A stretch of 64,000 bases of DNA, taken from positions 1 to 64,000 of the forward strand of contig NZ_LNCD01000012.1 in NCBI RefSeq assembly GCF_001542405.1, read 5' to 3'. Below the pieces are notes generated by a model. The model was not told where the DNA came from. It was given only the letters and a program-made list of their open reading frames with translations, and ran no database searches. Positions 55,341 to 64,000 of this stretch are shown here, piece after piece. Source of the DNA: Rhizobium altiplani. GTDB taxonomy: Bacteria > Pseudomonadota > Alphaproteobacteria > Rhizobiales > Rhizobiaceae. Made by a program: the position numbers and the translations under genes. How positions within the stretch are numbered: position 1 is the first letter of the stretch; the number at the start of each line of letters is the position of its first letter.

Positions 55341-55718
55341 ATGAAGAGAATCATGATCGCCGGCCTTTTGTTACTTAGTTCCTGCGGGAGCGTCACTCAG
55401 CAGACAATCCCGTATACGCTCTCGGAGGGCGAGGTTTCTGCCATTCAGAACACAGTTCGAAGCTATCTCAAGGATCCCTCCAGTGCGAGGTTCAAGAGCA
55501 TGATGGCGGCACAGAGACAGCCCGGGATCGTCTATGTTTGCGGCATAGTGGACTCCAAGAACAAGGCCGGTGCCTTTACTGGCGGAGAGCCCTTCGCCGG
55601 TGTTTTGAGAAACACAAGCGCGACTGGAAGAGCGGCTTTTTCGTTTACCCTGACCGGCCAAGGCAGCGCACAAACAAACTTCAACAATCTGTGCCGGCAG
55701 AATGGGGTCGTGAGCTGA
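55341..55718 (+). CDS. Hypothetical lipoprotein
   Basis: 125 residues from the ATG at 55341, preceded by GGGGGAG. Short lipoprotein signal ending LLSSC (Cys15). The mature part has VRSYLKDPSSARFKSM and VYVCGIVDSKNKAGAFTGGE with a second cysteine pair (in CGIV and NLCRQ). The KDPSSARFK pattern is common in small secreted proteins of unknown function. Acts in the envelope. Confidence 0.75.
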   Translation: MKRIMIAGLLLLSSCGSVTQQTIPYTLSEGEVSAIQNTVRSYLKDPSSARFKSMMAAQRQPGIVYVCGIVDSKNKAGAFTGGEPFAGVLRNTSATGRAAFSFTLTGQGSAQTNFNNLCRQNGVVS

Positions 55719-55891
55719 CGCTTGTCCGCTGAGCGTCTCCTGACATCACCCAGCTGGTCAGCTCGTTGGAGTTTACATTTCTGCTCGACATCAAATCGAG
55801 GCATCGTGCCCGTTTATGGTTGCCTGGATCGTTTGCTTTATGTCTGCTCGGGCCCGCCAAAGGCGAATTCTTGCCAAGAGGAAATCCGACG

Positions 55892-56326
55892 ATGAAGACG
55901 CTACGGACAATAGCCATTGCGATTCTGAGCTCGGCGTGCATAAGCGCAGCGCAACCATCAACTACTACTGGCGATTTTGGCTCCCAGACGCTCGCTCTCA
56001 TCAATTCGTATAGGGCCAGCCGTGGACTGTCTCCCCTGGCCGCGAATGGCACTTTGAAAGCCCTGGCGCAGCAGCATAGCCGCTACCAGGCAGCTCGGCG
56101 AAGCATGAGCCATGATGGTTTCCGCCAGAGATCGGCTCAAGCCAGAGCCGCTGGACTTAGTGTGGTATGTTCAGAAAATGTCGCCATGGGGTATACGACA
56201 CCGCAGCAGCTTTTTGCTGGCTGGAGGCGTTCCTGGGGCCATAACACGAATCTGCTTCGACCTAATCTGCGATACGCGGGAGTGGCCACTGTCGGAGGCT
56301 ACTCGACTTTCTTCGCTTGCCAGTAG
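55892..56326 (+). CDS. CAP/SCP-domain secreted protein
   Basis: 144 residues from the ATG at 55892, with AGAGGA upstream. Signal sequence with a cysteine at 16 (ILSSAC), possibly a lipoprotein. The CAP fold is clear: LALINSYRASRGLSPLAANG, HSRYQAARRSMSHDGF, VCSENVAMGY and GHNTNLLRPNLRYAGVATV, including the His and Glu that line the usual metal site. Bacterial CAP proteins are secreted; their role is mostly unknown. Confidence 0.85.
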   Translation: MKTLRTIAIAILSSACISAAQPSTTTGDFGSQTLALINSYRASRGLSPLAANGTLKALAQQHSRYQAARRSMSHDGFRQRSAQARAAGLSVVCSENVAMGYTTPQQLFAGWRRSWGHNTNLLRPNLRYAGVATVGGYSTFFACQ

Positions 56327-56452
56327 CATCATCTCGATTTTGATTTTTGCCAACGCCGGGAAATGTCAGTACTCGGTCGTGGTCAAAAACGCTTGCTCGA
56401 TCGCCCCCCCGCGAATAAGAGACCTCGGAAACGCAAGACTTTGGATAAGACC

Positions 56453-56647
56453 ATGCAGATTGAGATCCCCTGCCCCAAATGCAGGAACACCCGAATGAAA
56501 TTCGAGCGGCCCGAACCGCTCGACACCGATATCCTTACCTGCTTCACCTGCGGACATGTATTGGGGACGCTGGGTTCGGTAAAGGCAAAAATGATTGCTG
56601 CTTTCGAGCGCATGAAGAAGCAGGCGCAGCAACAGCGCAAGCACTAG
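56453..56647 (+). CDS. Small zinc-ribbon protein
   Basis: 64 residues from the ATG at 56453. CPKC near the start and CFTC about 22 residues later form a four-cysteine zinc ribbon; the C-terminal third is helical and basic (MKKQAQQQRKH). Function unknown; nucleic-acid or protein binding is likely. Convergent with the HAD gene. Confidence 0.68.
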   Translation: MQIEIPCPKCRNTRMKFERPEPLDTDILTCFTCGHVLGTLGSVKAKMIAAFERMKKQAQQQRKH

Positions 56648-56651
56648 CGCG

Positions 56652-57317
56652 CTATCTGACCAGCGCAACGCGCCCGTCTGGGCCGGTGTCGACACGCCAC
56701 TCCCGATAGTCGGAGATCGAAAAGTGCGGCGTTGCGAACGGCGTCGTATGCGTCTCGGTGATGACTGTCACATCCGCGCCCGCCGCTTCGCCTGCGAGAA
56801 TTCCGGCAACGGCATCTTCGAACACCAGGCATTTCGTCGGATCGACTCCGAGGCGCTTGGCCCCCAGCAGGTAGCACTCCGGGCTCGGTTTCCCGGCTAC
56901 CACTTCTTCACCGCTCACCATCGCCACGGGCGTCGGAATGCCTGCGGCGGCCATGCGCCGCCGGGCGAGTTCGATCGGTGCCGAGGTTACGATCGCCCAC
57001 TTTGCCGGTGGAATGCTGTTCAGGAAATCGATCGCGCCGGGGATCGAGACGATACCTCCAACGTCCTCCATCTCCTCCTTCAGTAGCTGCTTTGCCTCAT
57101 ACTCCGGATCGACGCCTGGCAACGCCAGCTGGCGAATGACGTCGGAGGCGCGAATGCCATGGATCGTCTTGAGGAAAACCTCTGGCTCGAGGCCATGCCG
57201 CATAGCCCATTCCGTCCAGACGCGTTCGACCACCGCGATCGAGTTCAAGAGCGTGCCATCCATATCGAACAGGAAGGCGTCATAGAATTTGCCGGGAACG
57301 GAATGATACGCGGTCAC
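56652..57317 (-). CDS. HAD-superfamily phosphatase
   Basis: 221 residues. HAD motifs: DMDGTLLNS (nucleophile Asp), VTSAP (motif II), KPSPECY (Lys, motif III) and FEDAVAGILAG (motif IV). The helical cap is of the beta-phosphoglucomutase/sugar-phosphatase type (GIRASDVIRQLALPG). Probably dephosphorylates a small sugar phosphate; substrate unknown. Confidence 0.88.
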   Translation of the reverse strand: MTAYHSVPGKFYDAFLFDMDGTLLNSIAVVERVWTEWAMRHGLEPEVFLKTIHGIRASDVIRQLALPGVDPEYEAKQLLKEEMEDVGGIVSIPGAIDFLNSIPPAKWAIVTSAPIELARRRMAAAGIPTPVAMVSGEEVVAGKPSPECYLLGAKRLGVDPTKCLVFEDAVAGILAGEAAGADVTVITETHTTPFATPHFSISDYREWRVDTGPDGRVALVR

Positions 57318-57442
57318 GAAGGTTTCCTTGGTACTGACTGGAATTACGCTCGCCGCCGACTACGATGCGTTTGGCAGAGGCCGTCCGAACGCGCGGGCGA
57401 TGCTTCACTAACTAAGCCATCGAGGCGCTCCGGTAAATTGGA

Positions 57443-57985
57443 TCAGCGAACTTGATCCAACAGGCGCTTGCATTCGAGGAGATCGTAGAGTGCTTCCTGA
57501 AGCAGCGCTCGATCCTCCTTGCCGACGCTCGACTTGCCGATCGAGATTTCCGGGGATTCTTCATCGCCACCGCCGAAATTGAAGAAGCGGCGTGTGATCG
57601 GCGGCTTCGCGCGGCCAACCACCTGATCCTCCTCGGACATTCCGACCCGTGGCTCGGCCGCATCACCGCCCTCCTGCGGGCCGCCCGTCAGCGCCTGGAC
57701 ACTGGCGAGATCGCCATGCCCGATGGAGATGACAAACTTGTTGCCGTTGGTCTTCAGAAGTTTCTGCACGCCCTTGATGGTGTAGCCGTGATCATAGAGC
57801 AGGTGGCGAATGCCCTTCAGAAGATCAATATCCTCGGGCCTGTAGTAGCGGCGGCCGCCGCCGCGTTTCATCGGTTTGATCTGAGGAAACCGAGTTTCCC
57901 AGAAGCGCAGGACATGCTGTGGAAGGTCTAGGTCGTCCGCCACCTCGCTGATGGTGCGGAACGCATCGGGGCTCTTATCCAACAT
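57443..57985 (-). CDS. MerR-family transcriptional regulator
   Basis: 180 residues. N-terminal winged helix: [40 protein letters not shown] and [20 protein letters not shown]. No cysteine effector site, so not a metal sensor of the MerR type. It follows ihfA on the same strand, an order seen after plsX-fabH-ihfA in related bacteria. Target genes unknown. Confidence 0.9.
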   Translation of the reverse strand: MLDKSPDAFRTISEVADDLDLPQHVLRFWETRFPQIKPMKRGGGRRYYRPEDIDLLKGIRHLLYDHGYTIKGVQKLLKTNGNKFVISIGHGDLASVQALTGGPQEGGDAAEPRVGMSEEDQVVGRAKPPITRRFFNFGGGDEESPEISIGKSSVGKEDRALLQEALYDLLECKRLLDQVR

Positions 57986-58202
57986 CCTTACTCCCTACGC
58001 GGTCTCGGGGTGCGCCGCGCGTCTGTTCGGCTGACAAGGCGCAGCTGTGTCTCACGAACGTCAGAACCGAGCCGCGACTCATCATATTTCAACGGTTTGA
58101 CGCCGCGAATTCAAGTCACGTCTTGAATACCGCACAGATCGTTCAGGGAAGATTGCAGGTTATTGTCGTCGAGCGAGAGGAACCTCCCTCTCCTCAGCCC
58201 GA

Positions 58203-58541
58203 TCAGGAAGCCGGATTTGCGGCCTTCTGCTTGGTCTTGCGCAGAGTATGCGCCTTGAGGATCCGCGTCTTCAAGACATTGGAGGCCTTGAAGGTCATGA
58301 CGCGTCGGGGAGAAATCGGTACTTCCTCGCCAGTCTTCGGATTGCGGCCGATGCGCTCATTCTTGTCGCGCACCTGGAACGTCGCAAAAGAGGAGAGCTT
58401 GACGGTTTCGCCGCGAACAATCGCGTTACAAATCTCGTCAATGACAGTTTCCACGAGCTCAGCAGATTCGGTTCTTGAAAGACCGACCTTACGAAAAACT
58501 GATTCCGCCAGGTCTGCTCGCGTCACTGTCTTTCCGGTCAT
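58203..58541 (-). CDS. ihfA: Integration host factor alpha subunit
   Basis: 112 residues from the ATG at 58541 ([20 protein letters not shown]); an ATG at 58556 would add five residues. Complete DNABII fold with [35 protein letters not shown] and the DNA-bending proline in the beta arm. With IhfB it bends DNA sharply at specific sites. Downstream of fabH. Confidence 0.94.
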   Translation of the reverse strand: MTGKTVTRADLAESVFRKVGLSRTESAELVETVIDEICNAIVRGETVKLSSFATFQVRDKNERIGRNPKTGEEVPISPRRVMTFKASNVLKTRILKAHTLRKTKQKAANPAS

Positions 58542-58648
58542 GGTTTCCCCGCCCATTTGCCAATTATATTATGAAAGCGGACAAAGAGTATTTGTCTTGC
58601 GCCTCACGGTCAAGCTCTTGTTCGTCGGTAGTTTTTTGGATTTTCGGG

Positions 58649-59620
58649 TTACCAGCGCAGGAGTGCTGCGCCCCAGGTGAAGCCGCCGCCCATCGCTTCC
58701 AACATCACCAGATCGCCTTCCTTGATCCGGCCGTCGCCAGCGGCCGTGGCCAGCGCGAGCGGAATCGAGGCGGCAGACGTGTTGCCGTGGAGATCAACCG
58801 TAATGACTACTTTCTCAGGTGCGATATGCAACTTCTTGGCGGAACCGTCGATGATACGGCGATTGGCCTGGTGTGGCACGAGCCAGTCGAGATCGTCGGC
58901 GGTCGTTCCCGTGGCGTCGAAGGCGGCCTGAATGACGTCAGTGATCATGCCGACCGCATATTTGAAGACTTCGCGGCCCTCCATGCGCAGCTTGCCAACC
59001 GTGCCGGTCGTCGAGGGACCGCCATCCACATAGAGCTTCTCCTTGTGGGAGCCATCGGAACGCAGGTGCGCCGTCAGCACGCCACGATCAGCGGTCGTGC
59101 CCTTGCCCTCGGCAGCCTCCAGCACGATCGCCCCGGCGCCATCGCCAAAGAGGACACAGGTCGTGCGATCGTTCCAGTCGAGAATGCGCGAGAAGGTCTC
59201 GGCGCCGATTACCAGCACGCGCCTGGCGAGACCGCCCCTGATAAAGGCGTCGGCCGTTGTCACAGCATAGACGAAGCCTGTGCAGACGGCCTGTACGTCG
59301 AACGCAAAGCCATGGTGCATGCCCAGGCGGTTCTGGATATTGACGGCAGTCGCCGGGAATGTGTTGTCGGGCGTCGAGGTGGCACAGATGATTAGATCGA
59401 TATCAGCTGGCGTCAGGCCGGCCTTGTCGAGCGCAGCACGCGCCGCAGCTTCGCCGAGCGACGATGTCGTCTCGCCCTCGCCCGCGATGTAGCGTTGGCG
59501 AATGCCCGTACGCTGGACAATCCATTCGTCCGATGTGTCCACGACATCTTCCATGTCGCGATTGGTCATAACGCGTTTCGGAAGTGCGGCTCCGAACCCG
59601 CGAACAACTGAACGGATCAT
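58649..59620 (-). CDS. fabH: Beta-ketoacyl-ACP synthase III
   Basis: 323 residues from the ATG at 59620 ([14 protein letters not shown]). Catalytic triad visible: Cys in [11 protein letters not shown], His in VPHQANRRI and Asn in [21 protein letters not shown] ends the protein. It condenses acetyl-CoA with malonyl-ACP to begin fatty acid chains. It starts 19 bases after plsX, so cotranscribed. Confidence 0.96.
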   Translation of the reverse strand: MIRSVVRGFGAALPKRVMTNRDMEDVVDTSDEWIVQRTGIRQRYIAGEGETTSSLGEAAARAALDKAGLTPADIDLIICATSTPDNTFPATAVNIQNRLGMHHGFAFDVQAVCTGFVYAVTTADAFIRGGLARRVLVIGAETFSRILDWNDRTTCVLFGDGAGAIVLEAAEGKGTTADRGVLTAHLRSDGSHKEKLYVDGGPSTTGTVGKLRMEGREVFKYAVGMITDVIQAAFDATGTTADDLDWLVPHQANRRIIDGSAKKLHIAPEKVVITVDLHGNTSAASIPLALATAAGDGRIKEGDLVMLEAMGGGFTWGAALLRW

Positions 59621-59639
59621 ATTGCTTAAACCCCGTCGC

Positions 59640-60686
59640 TCATGCGGCTTCCGGCCCGATCGGGGGCAGCCGCTTGGCATGATACTTTTGAAGATCGTTT
59701 TCTATTTTCTGATTGAGGCCATTCTTGGCCATGTCGTAGCCGACCTCGATGGCGGCAGCGATGCCTTCGGCATTGGCGCCGCCATGGCTCTTGATGACGA
59801 CGCCGTTGAGGCCGAGGAAGACGCCGCCGTTCACACGGCTCGGATCCATTTTTTCGCGCAGCATGTCGAAGGCGCCCTTGGCGAAGAAGTAGCCGATCTT
59901 GGCAAGCAGCGTGCGCGACATTGCAGCGCGCAGATACTCACCGATCTGCCGCGCTGTACCTTCGGCCGCCTTCAAAGCAATATTGCCAGAGAAGCCTTCG
60001 GTCACGACGACGTCGACGGTACCCTTCCCCAGGTCGTTGCCTTCGACGAAGCCATAGTACTCGAGCGAGTCGATGTTGGCCTCACGGAGCAGGCGCCCCG
60101 CTTCCTTCACTTCTTCCTGGCCCTTGATCTCTTCGACCCCGACATTCAGCAGGCCAATCGACGGACGCTCGATCTCGAACAGCGCACGGGCCATTGCCCC
60201 GCCCATGAGCGCGAAATCCATTAACTGCTGCGAATCCGCGCCGATCGTCGCGCCCACGTCGAGAACGATGCTCTCGCCCTTCAAGGTGGGCCAGATGGCA
60301 GCGATCGCCGGCCGCTCGATATTGGCCATCGTACGCAGACAGAACTTGGCCATCGCCATGAGCGCGCCGGTATTGCCGGCCGACACCGCGACGTCGGCTT
60401 CCTTCGTCTTTACCGCTTCGATCGTCCGCCACATGGTAGAGATATAGCGACCGCGACGGAGCGCCTGGCTCGGCTTCTCGTCCATGCGGACGGCCAGCTC
60501 GCAGTCGTGGAAAACGGTCTTTTCCTTGAGCTTCGGAAACCTGTCGAGAACCGGCTCGCACTGTTCCTTCAATCCATACATCACGAAGAAAATATCGGGA
60601 TGTCTTTCCAGTGCCTTGGCGGCGCCGGGGATGACAACCTGGGGACCAAAGTCGCCACCCATGAGGTCGATAGAAATTCTGATCAC
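59640..60686 (-). CDS. plsX: Phosphate acyltransferase PlsX
   Basis: 348 residues starting [20 protein letters not shown]. Characteristic blocks: [38 protein letters not shown] and [17 protein letters not shown]. It makes acyl-phosphate from acyl-ACP for phospholipid synthesis at the inner membrane. First of the plsX-fabH-ihfA-merR run. Confidence 0.96.
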   Translation of the reverse strand: MIRISIDLMGGDFGPQVVIPGAAKALERHPDIFFVMYGLKEQCEPVLDRFPKLKEKTVFHDCELAVRMDEKPSQALRRGRYISTMWRTIEAVKTKEADVAVSAGNTGALMAMAKFCLRTMANIERPAIAAIWPTLKGESIVLDVGATIGADSQQLMDFALMGGAMARALFEIERPSIGLLNVGVEEIKGQEEVKEAGRLLREANIDSLEYYGFVEGNDLGKGTVDVVVTEGFSGNIALKAAEGTARQIGEYLRAAMSRTLLAKIGYFFAKGAFDMLREKMDPSRVNGGVFLGLNGVVIKSHGGANAEGIAAAIEVGYDMAKNGLNQKIENDLQKYHAKRLPPIGPEAA

Positions 60687-60789
60687 GCGTCCCTGATCCT
60701 TGTTTTTCGCCTCCGGCGGGCGAAATTTCGGCCAAAATACCGGTTTTCCCGTCGCTTACAACTGAATTGTGTCAAATCCCCAACGGGGT

Positions 60790-61344
60790 TCAGTCCTTTT
60801 TCCAATCCTTCAGCACGGCGAAGGCAGACGGCTTTTTATCGTTCTCTCCAGTGTCTTCTATGTGACCGGAGAACTCCACACCGGGCTTGCGCGGATAGGG
60901 ATCGATCGCAAGAGCAGCGAATTCCGTAACCACCTCACCTGCGTCAATCGTGTCGCCGGTGAAGCTTTCGGGAAGGTCCGGGCCATCGGGGTCCAGCACC
61001 ATTTCGCCGGCATCATTGGCGGGCCGGCGCGCAAGCTTGGAATTCTCCGGCACGAAGATCTGCTCGAAGCTCTCGTCGATCTCCGATGGGACCGGATCGA
61101 GGGTCACGACGCAGGACTGAACGATGTTGGCACGCACCCTGCCCTTGATGCGCACACCATCCCGCTTCCACCGACCGATCTGGAGGTCAGCACCAAAGCT
61201 GTCCACCGATAGGACACTCCAACTGTCCGCAAGGGCTGCCAATTCGCGCTTGTCGGCCTCCAGATGCACCTCGACAGGATTGGCCGATATATGACCGACA
61301 TTTACGAGGTAGGAGAACGGAACGTCGTCTCTTTTGTTTTTCAT
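60790..61344 (-). CDS. DUF177 (YceD-like) protein
   Basis: 184 residues. DUF177 pattern: RVRANIVQSCVVTLDPVPSE followed by an acidic stretch (DAGEMVLDPDGPDLPESFTG) and EVVTEFAALAIDPYPRKPGV. Related proteins are implicated in 23S rRNA accumulation. It starts 10 bases after the CBP3-type gene. Confidence 0.88.
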   Translation of the reverse strand: MKNKRDDVPFSYLVNVGHISANPVEVHLEADKRELAALADSWSVLSVDSFGADLQIGRWKRDGVRIKGRVRANIVQSCVVTLDPVPSEIDESFEQIFVPENSKLARRPANDAGEMVLDPDGPDLPESFTGDTIDAGEVVTEFAALAIDPYPRKPGVEFSGHIEDTGENDKKPSAFAVLKDWKKD

Positions 61345-61354
61345 CGTCTCTTCC

Positions 61355-61888
61355 TCACGCTACCTTCGGAAGTGTCGCCGAGCCTCTCGCTATGACGTCC
61401 TCCGACTGCGACAAAAGATGGTCTTCGGCAACAAACATCCAGTCCGCGAGACCGCGCATATCCACCGGCTCATTCGCCTTCGGATGAATGTTTCGCACGA
61501 GCGCCGCAGCGAGTCCTTCGGCATCCCTGGTGTCCATCGCCTTGGCGTAGGCCTCCAGGCGGCCATAGAACATGCCGGCCAGCTTCTTCATGCGTTTGGG
61601 AACCGTGTTGTCACCGATCCCCAATTCACGGATGGAGTAGTCGATATCCTGGAAGAAGGCGTCGACGATTTCCTGCGCGATCTCCTGGCCGCTCGTTCCG
61701 GAGGTTCGTGTGCGCCGGAAGAAGAGGATCATCACCGCCGAGAGCATCTCGAAACGCCCCATCACCGTATCCGGGACATTCAAGCGCTCATAGAATTCCG
61801 GCATCCGTGCGGCCGACGTCAGTGCCTGATATTGCCGATCTACGATTACCTGGTTGTTGTTTTTCTTGCCAAAGAGCCCGAAGATCAT
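61355..61888 (-). CDS. Ubiquinol-cytochrome c chaperone (CBP3 family)
   Basis: 177 residues from the ATG at 61888 (MIFGLFGKK). CBP3 blocks: YERLNVPDTVMGRFEMLSAV, QEIVDAFFQDIDYSIRELGI and PKRMKKLAGMFYGRLEAY. In mitochondria CBP3 helps assemble the cytochrome bc1 complex; the bacterial role is assumed similar. The longer open frame to 62065 is not supported by homology. Divergent from bamE. Confidence 0.9.
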   Translation of the reverse strand: MIFGLFGKKNNNQVIVDRQYQALTSAARMPEFYERLNVPDTVMGRFEMLSAVMILFFRRTRTSGTSGQEIAQEIVDAFFQDIDYSIRELGIGDNTVPKRMKKLAGMFYGRLEAYAKAMDTRDAEGLAAALVRNIHPKANEPVDMRGLADWMFVAEDHLLSQSEDVIARGSATLPKVA

Positions 61889-62124
61889 CGTTTTTTCCGG
61901 AAAGGCCTCATTCTGGGCGCCAAGCGGCGTCCGGCCTTGTTGCATGATTTCGAAAGCTGGTTTACCGAAGCAGGCGCGAATTGCAATGCCGAAGGTGGCC
62001 ACTTTCGGGACAGCACCCCTTCTGTCCGCATGAGCCAACGGGATGTCTCTCCCCGGAATGGCCACAATGGTTTTGCATCAGCGATCTGAGGCCGGTGGCT
62101 GCCATTCATAATTTTAGGGAGTAG

Positions 62125-62661
62125 ATGTCGTTGACGAAACGGTATTTCAAGTCTGACAAAAAATTCCTCAGCAATGCCGCTATTGCCATCATGATCGCCT
62201 CCGCCGGACTTTCAGGCTGCCAGACACAAACCGTCCTCAACGGTGGATATGTCGCCGACGAGCAGTCGCTGAATCTCGTCCCAGTAGGATCGAGCCGCGA
62301 GCAGGTTCTCCTATCCCTCGGCACCCCGTCCACGACGGCGACGTTCGATGGCGAAGTCTTCTACTACATCTCGCAGCGCCGCGAGCGCTCCATGGCCTTC
62401 CAGAAGCTGAAGGTGGTCGATCAGAGCGTGCTGGCGATCTATTTCGACAAGGACGGCATCGTTACGCGCCGTGCGAACTACACCCTCAAGGACGGCAAAA
62501 TTTTCGATACGATTACCCGCGTCACCCCGACGGGCGGCAAGGACTTCACCTTCCTACAACAGCTGCTATCGGGCGGCAGCGCGGCGAACGCTGCGAAGGG
62601 CCTCTTCGGTGGCGGCACCTCGCAGCCGGCCTCGCCGCAGAACCCGGCCAGCCTCCGCTAA
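62125..62661 (+). CDS. bamE: BamE/OmlA-type outer-membrane lipoprotein
   Basis: 178 residues, GGGAG before the ATG. Lipobox GLSGC with lipidated Cys32. SmpA/OmlA fold: NLVPVGSSREQVLLSLGTPS, FYYISQRRERSMAFQKLKVV, VLAIYFDKDGIVTRRANYTL. It is an accessory of the BAM machine that inserts outer-membrane barrels. The glycine-rich tail (LFGGGTSQPASPQNPA) is extra. Followed by a terminator. Confidence 0.92.
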   Translation: MSLTKRYFKSDKKFLSNAAIAIMIASAGLSGCQTQTVLNGGYVADEQSLNLVPVGSSREQVLLSLGTPSTTATFDGEVFYYISQRRERSMAFQKLKVVDQSVLAIYFDKDGIVTRRANYTLKDGKIFDTITRVTPTGGKDFTFLQQLLSGGSAANAAKGLFGGGTSQPASPQNPASLR

Positions 62662-62680
62662 AGCGGGAGCTCTCAAAGAA

Positions 62681-62710
62681 AAACCCGCCGGATCGCTCCG
62701 GCGGGTTTTT
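62681..62710 (+). terminator. Rho-independent terminator between bamE and hppA
   Basis: Twelve-base stem AAACCCGCCGGA with perfect complement around the loop TCGC, ending in a T-run. The A-run on the left side makes it usable for hppA on the other strand as well. Confidence 0.93.
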
Positions 62711-62727
62711 AGTTTCGGCGGTGTGCC

Positions 62728-64000
62728 TCAAGCCAGGACGGCGAGAAGCAGAAGAGCGACGATGTTGGTGATCTTGATCGCCGGGTTAACGGCAGGACCG
62801 GCCGTATCCTTGTAGGGGTCGCCGACCGTGTCGCCGGTCACCGATGCCTTATGCGCGTCGGAGCCCTTCATATGGCGAACGCCGTCCTTGTCGACGAAGC
62901 CGTCCTCGAAGGATTTCTTGGCATTGTCCCACGCGCCACCACCCGAGGTCATCGAGATCGCGACGAACAGGCCGTTGATAATAACACCGAGCAGCGATGC
63001 GCCCAGCGCCGCGAAAGCGGAAGCCTTCGAGCCCGAGATGATCAATACGCCAAAGTAGACGACGATCGGGGCAAGAACCGGCAGAAGCGAAGGAATGACC
63101 ATCTCGCGGATGGCTGCCTTGGTCAGCAGGTCAACCGCCCTGCCATAGTCCGGACGCTCGGTCCCTGCCATAATACCGGGCTTCTGCTTGAATTGACGGC
63201 GAACCTCTTCGACAATTGCGCCGGCCGCGCGGCCGACGGCGGTCATCGCGATGCCACCGAAGAGATAAGGAATGAGACCACCGAAGATCAGTCCGGCAAC
63301 GACGTAAGGATTGGAAAGATCGAAGGAGATGTCGCCAATACCTGCAAAATACGGGTACGTGTCGCCGTTGGCGGCAAAGTATTTGAGGTCGTAGGAATAG
63401 GCCGCAAACAGAACCAGGGCGCCGAGGCCAGCAGAACCGATCGCATAGCCCTTGGTAACGGCCTTCGTCGTATTGCCGACTGCGTCGAGCGCGTCGGTCG
63501 ACTTGCGTACTTCCGGCGGCAGGTGGGACATTTCCGCAATGCCACCGGCATTGTCCGTCACCGGACCGAAAGCGTCGAGAGCAACGATCATGCCGGCAAT
63601 GCCGAGCATGGCGGTAACCGCGATGCCGGTGCCGAAAAGGCCGCCGAGCTGATAAGTCGCCAGGATGCCACCGACGATGACAATCGCCGGGAGGGCTGTC
63701 GATTCCAGCGACACCGCAAGACCCTGGATGACGTTCGTGCCATGGCCGGTCACAGAGGCTTGGGCGATCGAATTGACTGGGCGCTTGTTGGTGCCGGTGT
63801 AATATTCGGTGATGACAACAATCAGCGCTGTGACGAGCAGGCCGATCAGACCGCAGACAAAGAGATGCGTGCCGGTAATGTCCTCGCCACCGACCGAGCC
63901 AATCGAACCCCAGCCGATGGTCAGTGATGTCGCTGCGCCAAGGCCGATGATCGACAGCAGGCCGGTGACGATGAGCCCCTTGTAAAGGGCGCCCATGATC
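62728..64000 (-). CDS. hppA: Membrane H+-translocating pyrophosphatase, partial
   Basis: The last about 424 residues of a roughly 700-residue enzyme; the start lies beyond the right edge and the ATG at 63996 is internal. Many membrane helices, with [51 protein letters not shown] and a C-terminal region with [14 protein letters not shown] and [15 protein letters not shown]. It couples pyrophosphate hydrolysis to proton pumping. Lysine in GNTTKA (alanine in K+-dependent enzymes) marks it as potassium-independent. Confidence 0.95.
   Translation of the reverse strand, partial: IMGALYKGLIVTGLLSIIGLGAATSLTIGWGSIGSVGGEDITGTHLFVCGLIGLLVTALIVVITEYYTGTNKRPVNSIAQASVTGHGTNVIQGLAVSLESTALPAIVIVGGILATYQLGGLFGTGIAVTAMLGIAGMIVALDAFGPVTDNAGGIAEMSHLPPEVRKSTDALDAVGNTTKAVTKGYAIGSAGLGALVLFAAYSYDLKYFAANGDTYPYFAGIGDISFDLSNPYVVAGLIFGGLIPYLFGGIAMTAVGRAAGAIVEEVRRQFKQKPGIMAGTERPDYGRAVDLLTKAAIREMVIPSLLPVLAPIVVYFGVLIISGSKASAFAALGASLLGVIINGLFVAISMTSGGGAWDNAKKSFEDGFVDKDGVRHMKGSDAHKASVTGDTVGDPYKDTAGPAVNPAIKITNIVALLLLAVLA

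Noticed and set aside
61889..62065. N-terminal extension of the CBP3-type gene
   Set aside because: Overlaps the upstream spacer, reads unlike the family, and MIFGLFGKK is the normal start.
62851..63927. 358-codon plus-strand open frame
   Set aside because: Shadow of hppA.

Overview
The window looks like a Rhizobiaceae chromosome, most likely Ensifer/Sinorhizobium or a close relative. The right half carries genes and gene orders familiar from that group: bamE - CBP3-type chaperone - DUF177 - plsX - fabH - ihfA - MerR, mrcA - prfB next to an AMIN-type amidase and a long acidic RNase E, ctaA, DUF2842, and an H+-pyrophosphatase. No database search was possible, so the genus is an inference from gene content.

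Left part, about 1-29,600: an accessory region built as a defence island. It opens at the exact left end of an IS66-family element (1-3157; tnpA, tnpB, tnpC and a UPF0149 passenger) that has cut off the 3' end of a large serine recombinase. A broken arsR fragment follows, then three anti-phage modules side by side: a Septu-like ATPase/HNH pair (5510-8019), a Gabija pair gajA-gajB (8649-11791), and a type I restriction-modification operon hsdM-hsdS-80 aa ORF-hsdR followed by a phospholipase-D-like gene (12014-20304). Next come small unknown genes, one resembling a type IV pilin C-terminus, and a metallophosphoesterase. Then comes an unusual module: a membrane-segment-free FtsH-like AAA+/M41 protease overlapping a 324-residue partner, divergent from a protein made of two XRE-type repeats, with two matching dyads between them (22222-27111). 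This is the best candidate for an undescribed system. A dihydroxy-acid dehydratase gene flanked by recombinase and HTH scraps (27361-29624) closes the accessory part.

Middle, 29,705-45,316: lytic transglycosylase, a PNPOx-fold protein, an Hsp20 gene with a FixK/FNR-type box at about -41.5, NAD kinase, prfB with its programmed +1 frameshift, penicillin-binding protein 1A, amidase, RNase E with a long leader and strong terminator, a frameshifted NYN-domain gene, haem A synthase and a DUF2842 protein.

Right, 45,435-53,641: a polysaccharide locus (CelD-like acyltransferase, Wzz/GumC-type co-polymerase with a degenerate C-terminal ATPase, Wza-type lipoprotein, GT4 glycosyltransferase, polyprenyl-phosphate hexose-1-phosphate transferase, Wzy-type polymerase), enough for much of a Wzy-dependent surface polysaccharide pathway but with no flippase visible. 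Then small regulators, tRNA-Pro(GGG), small secreted proteins, a HAD phosphatase, the envelope/fatty-acid operon and, running off the right edge, hppA.
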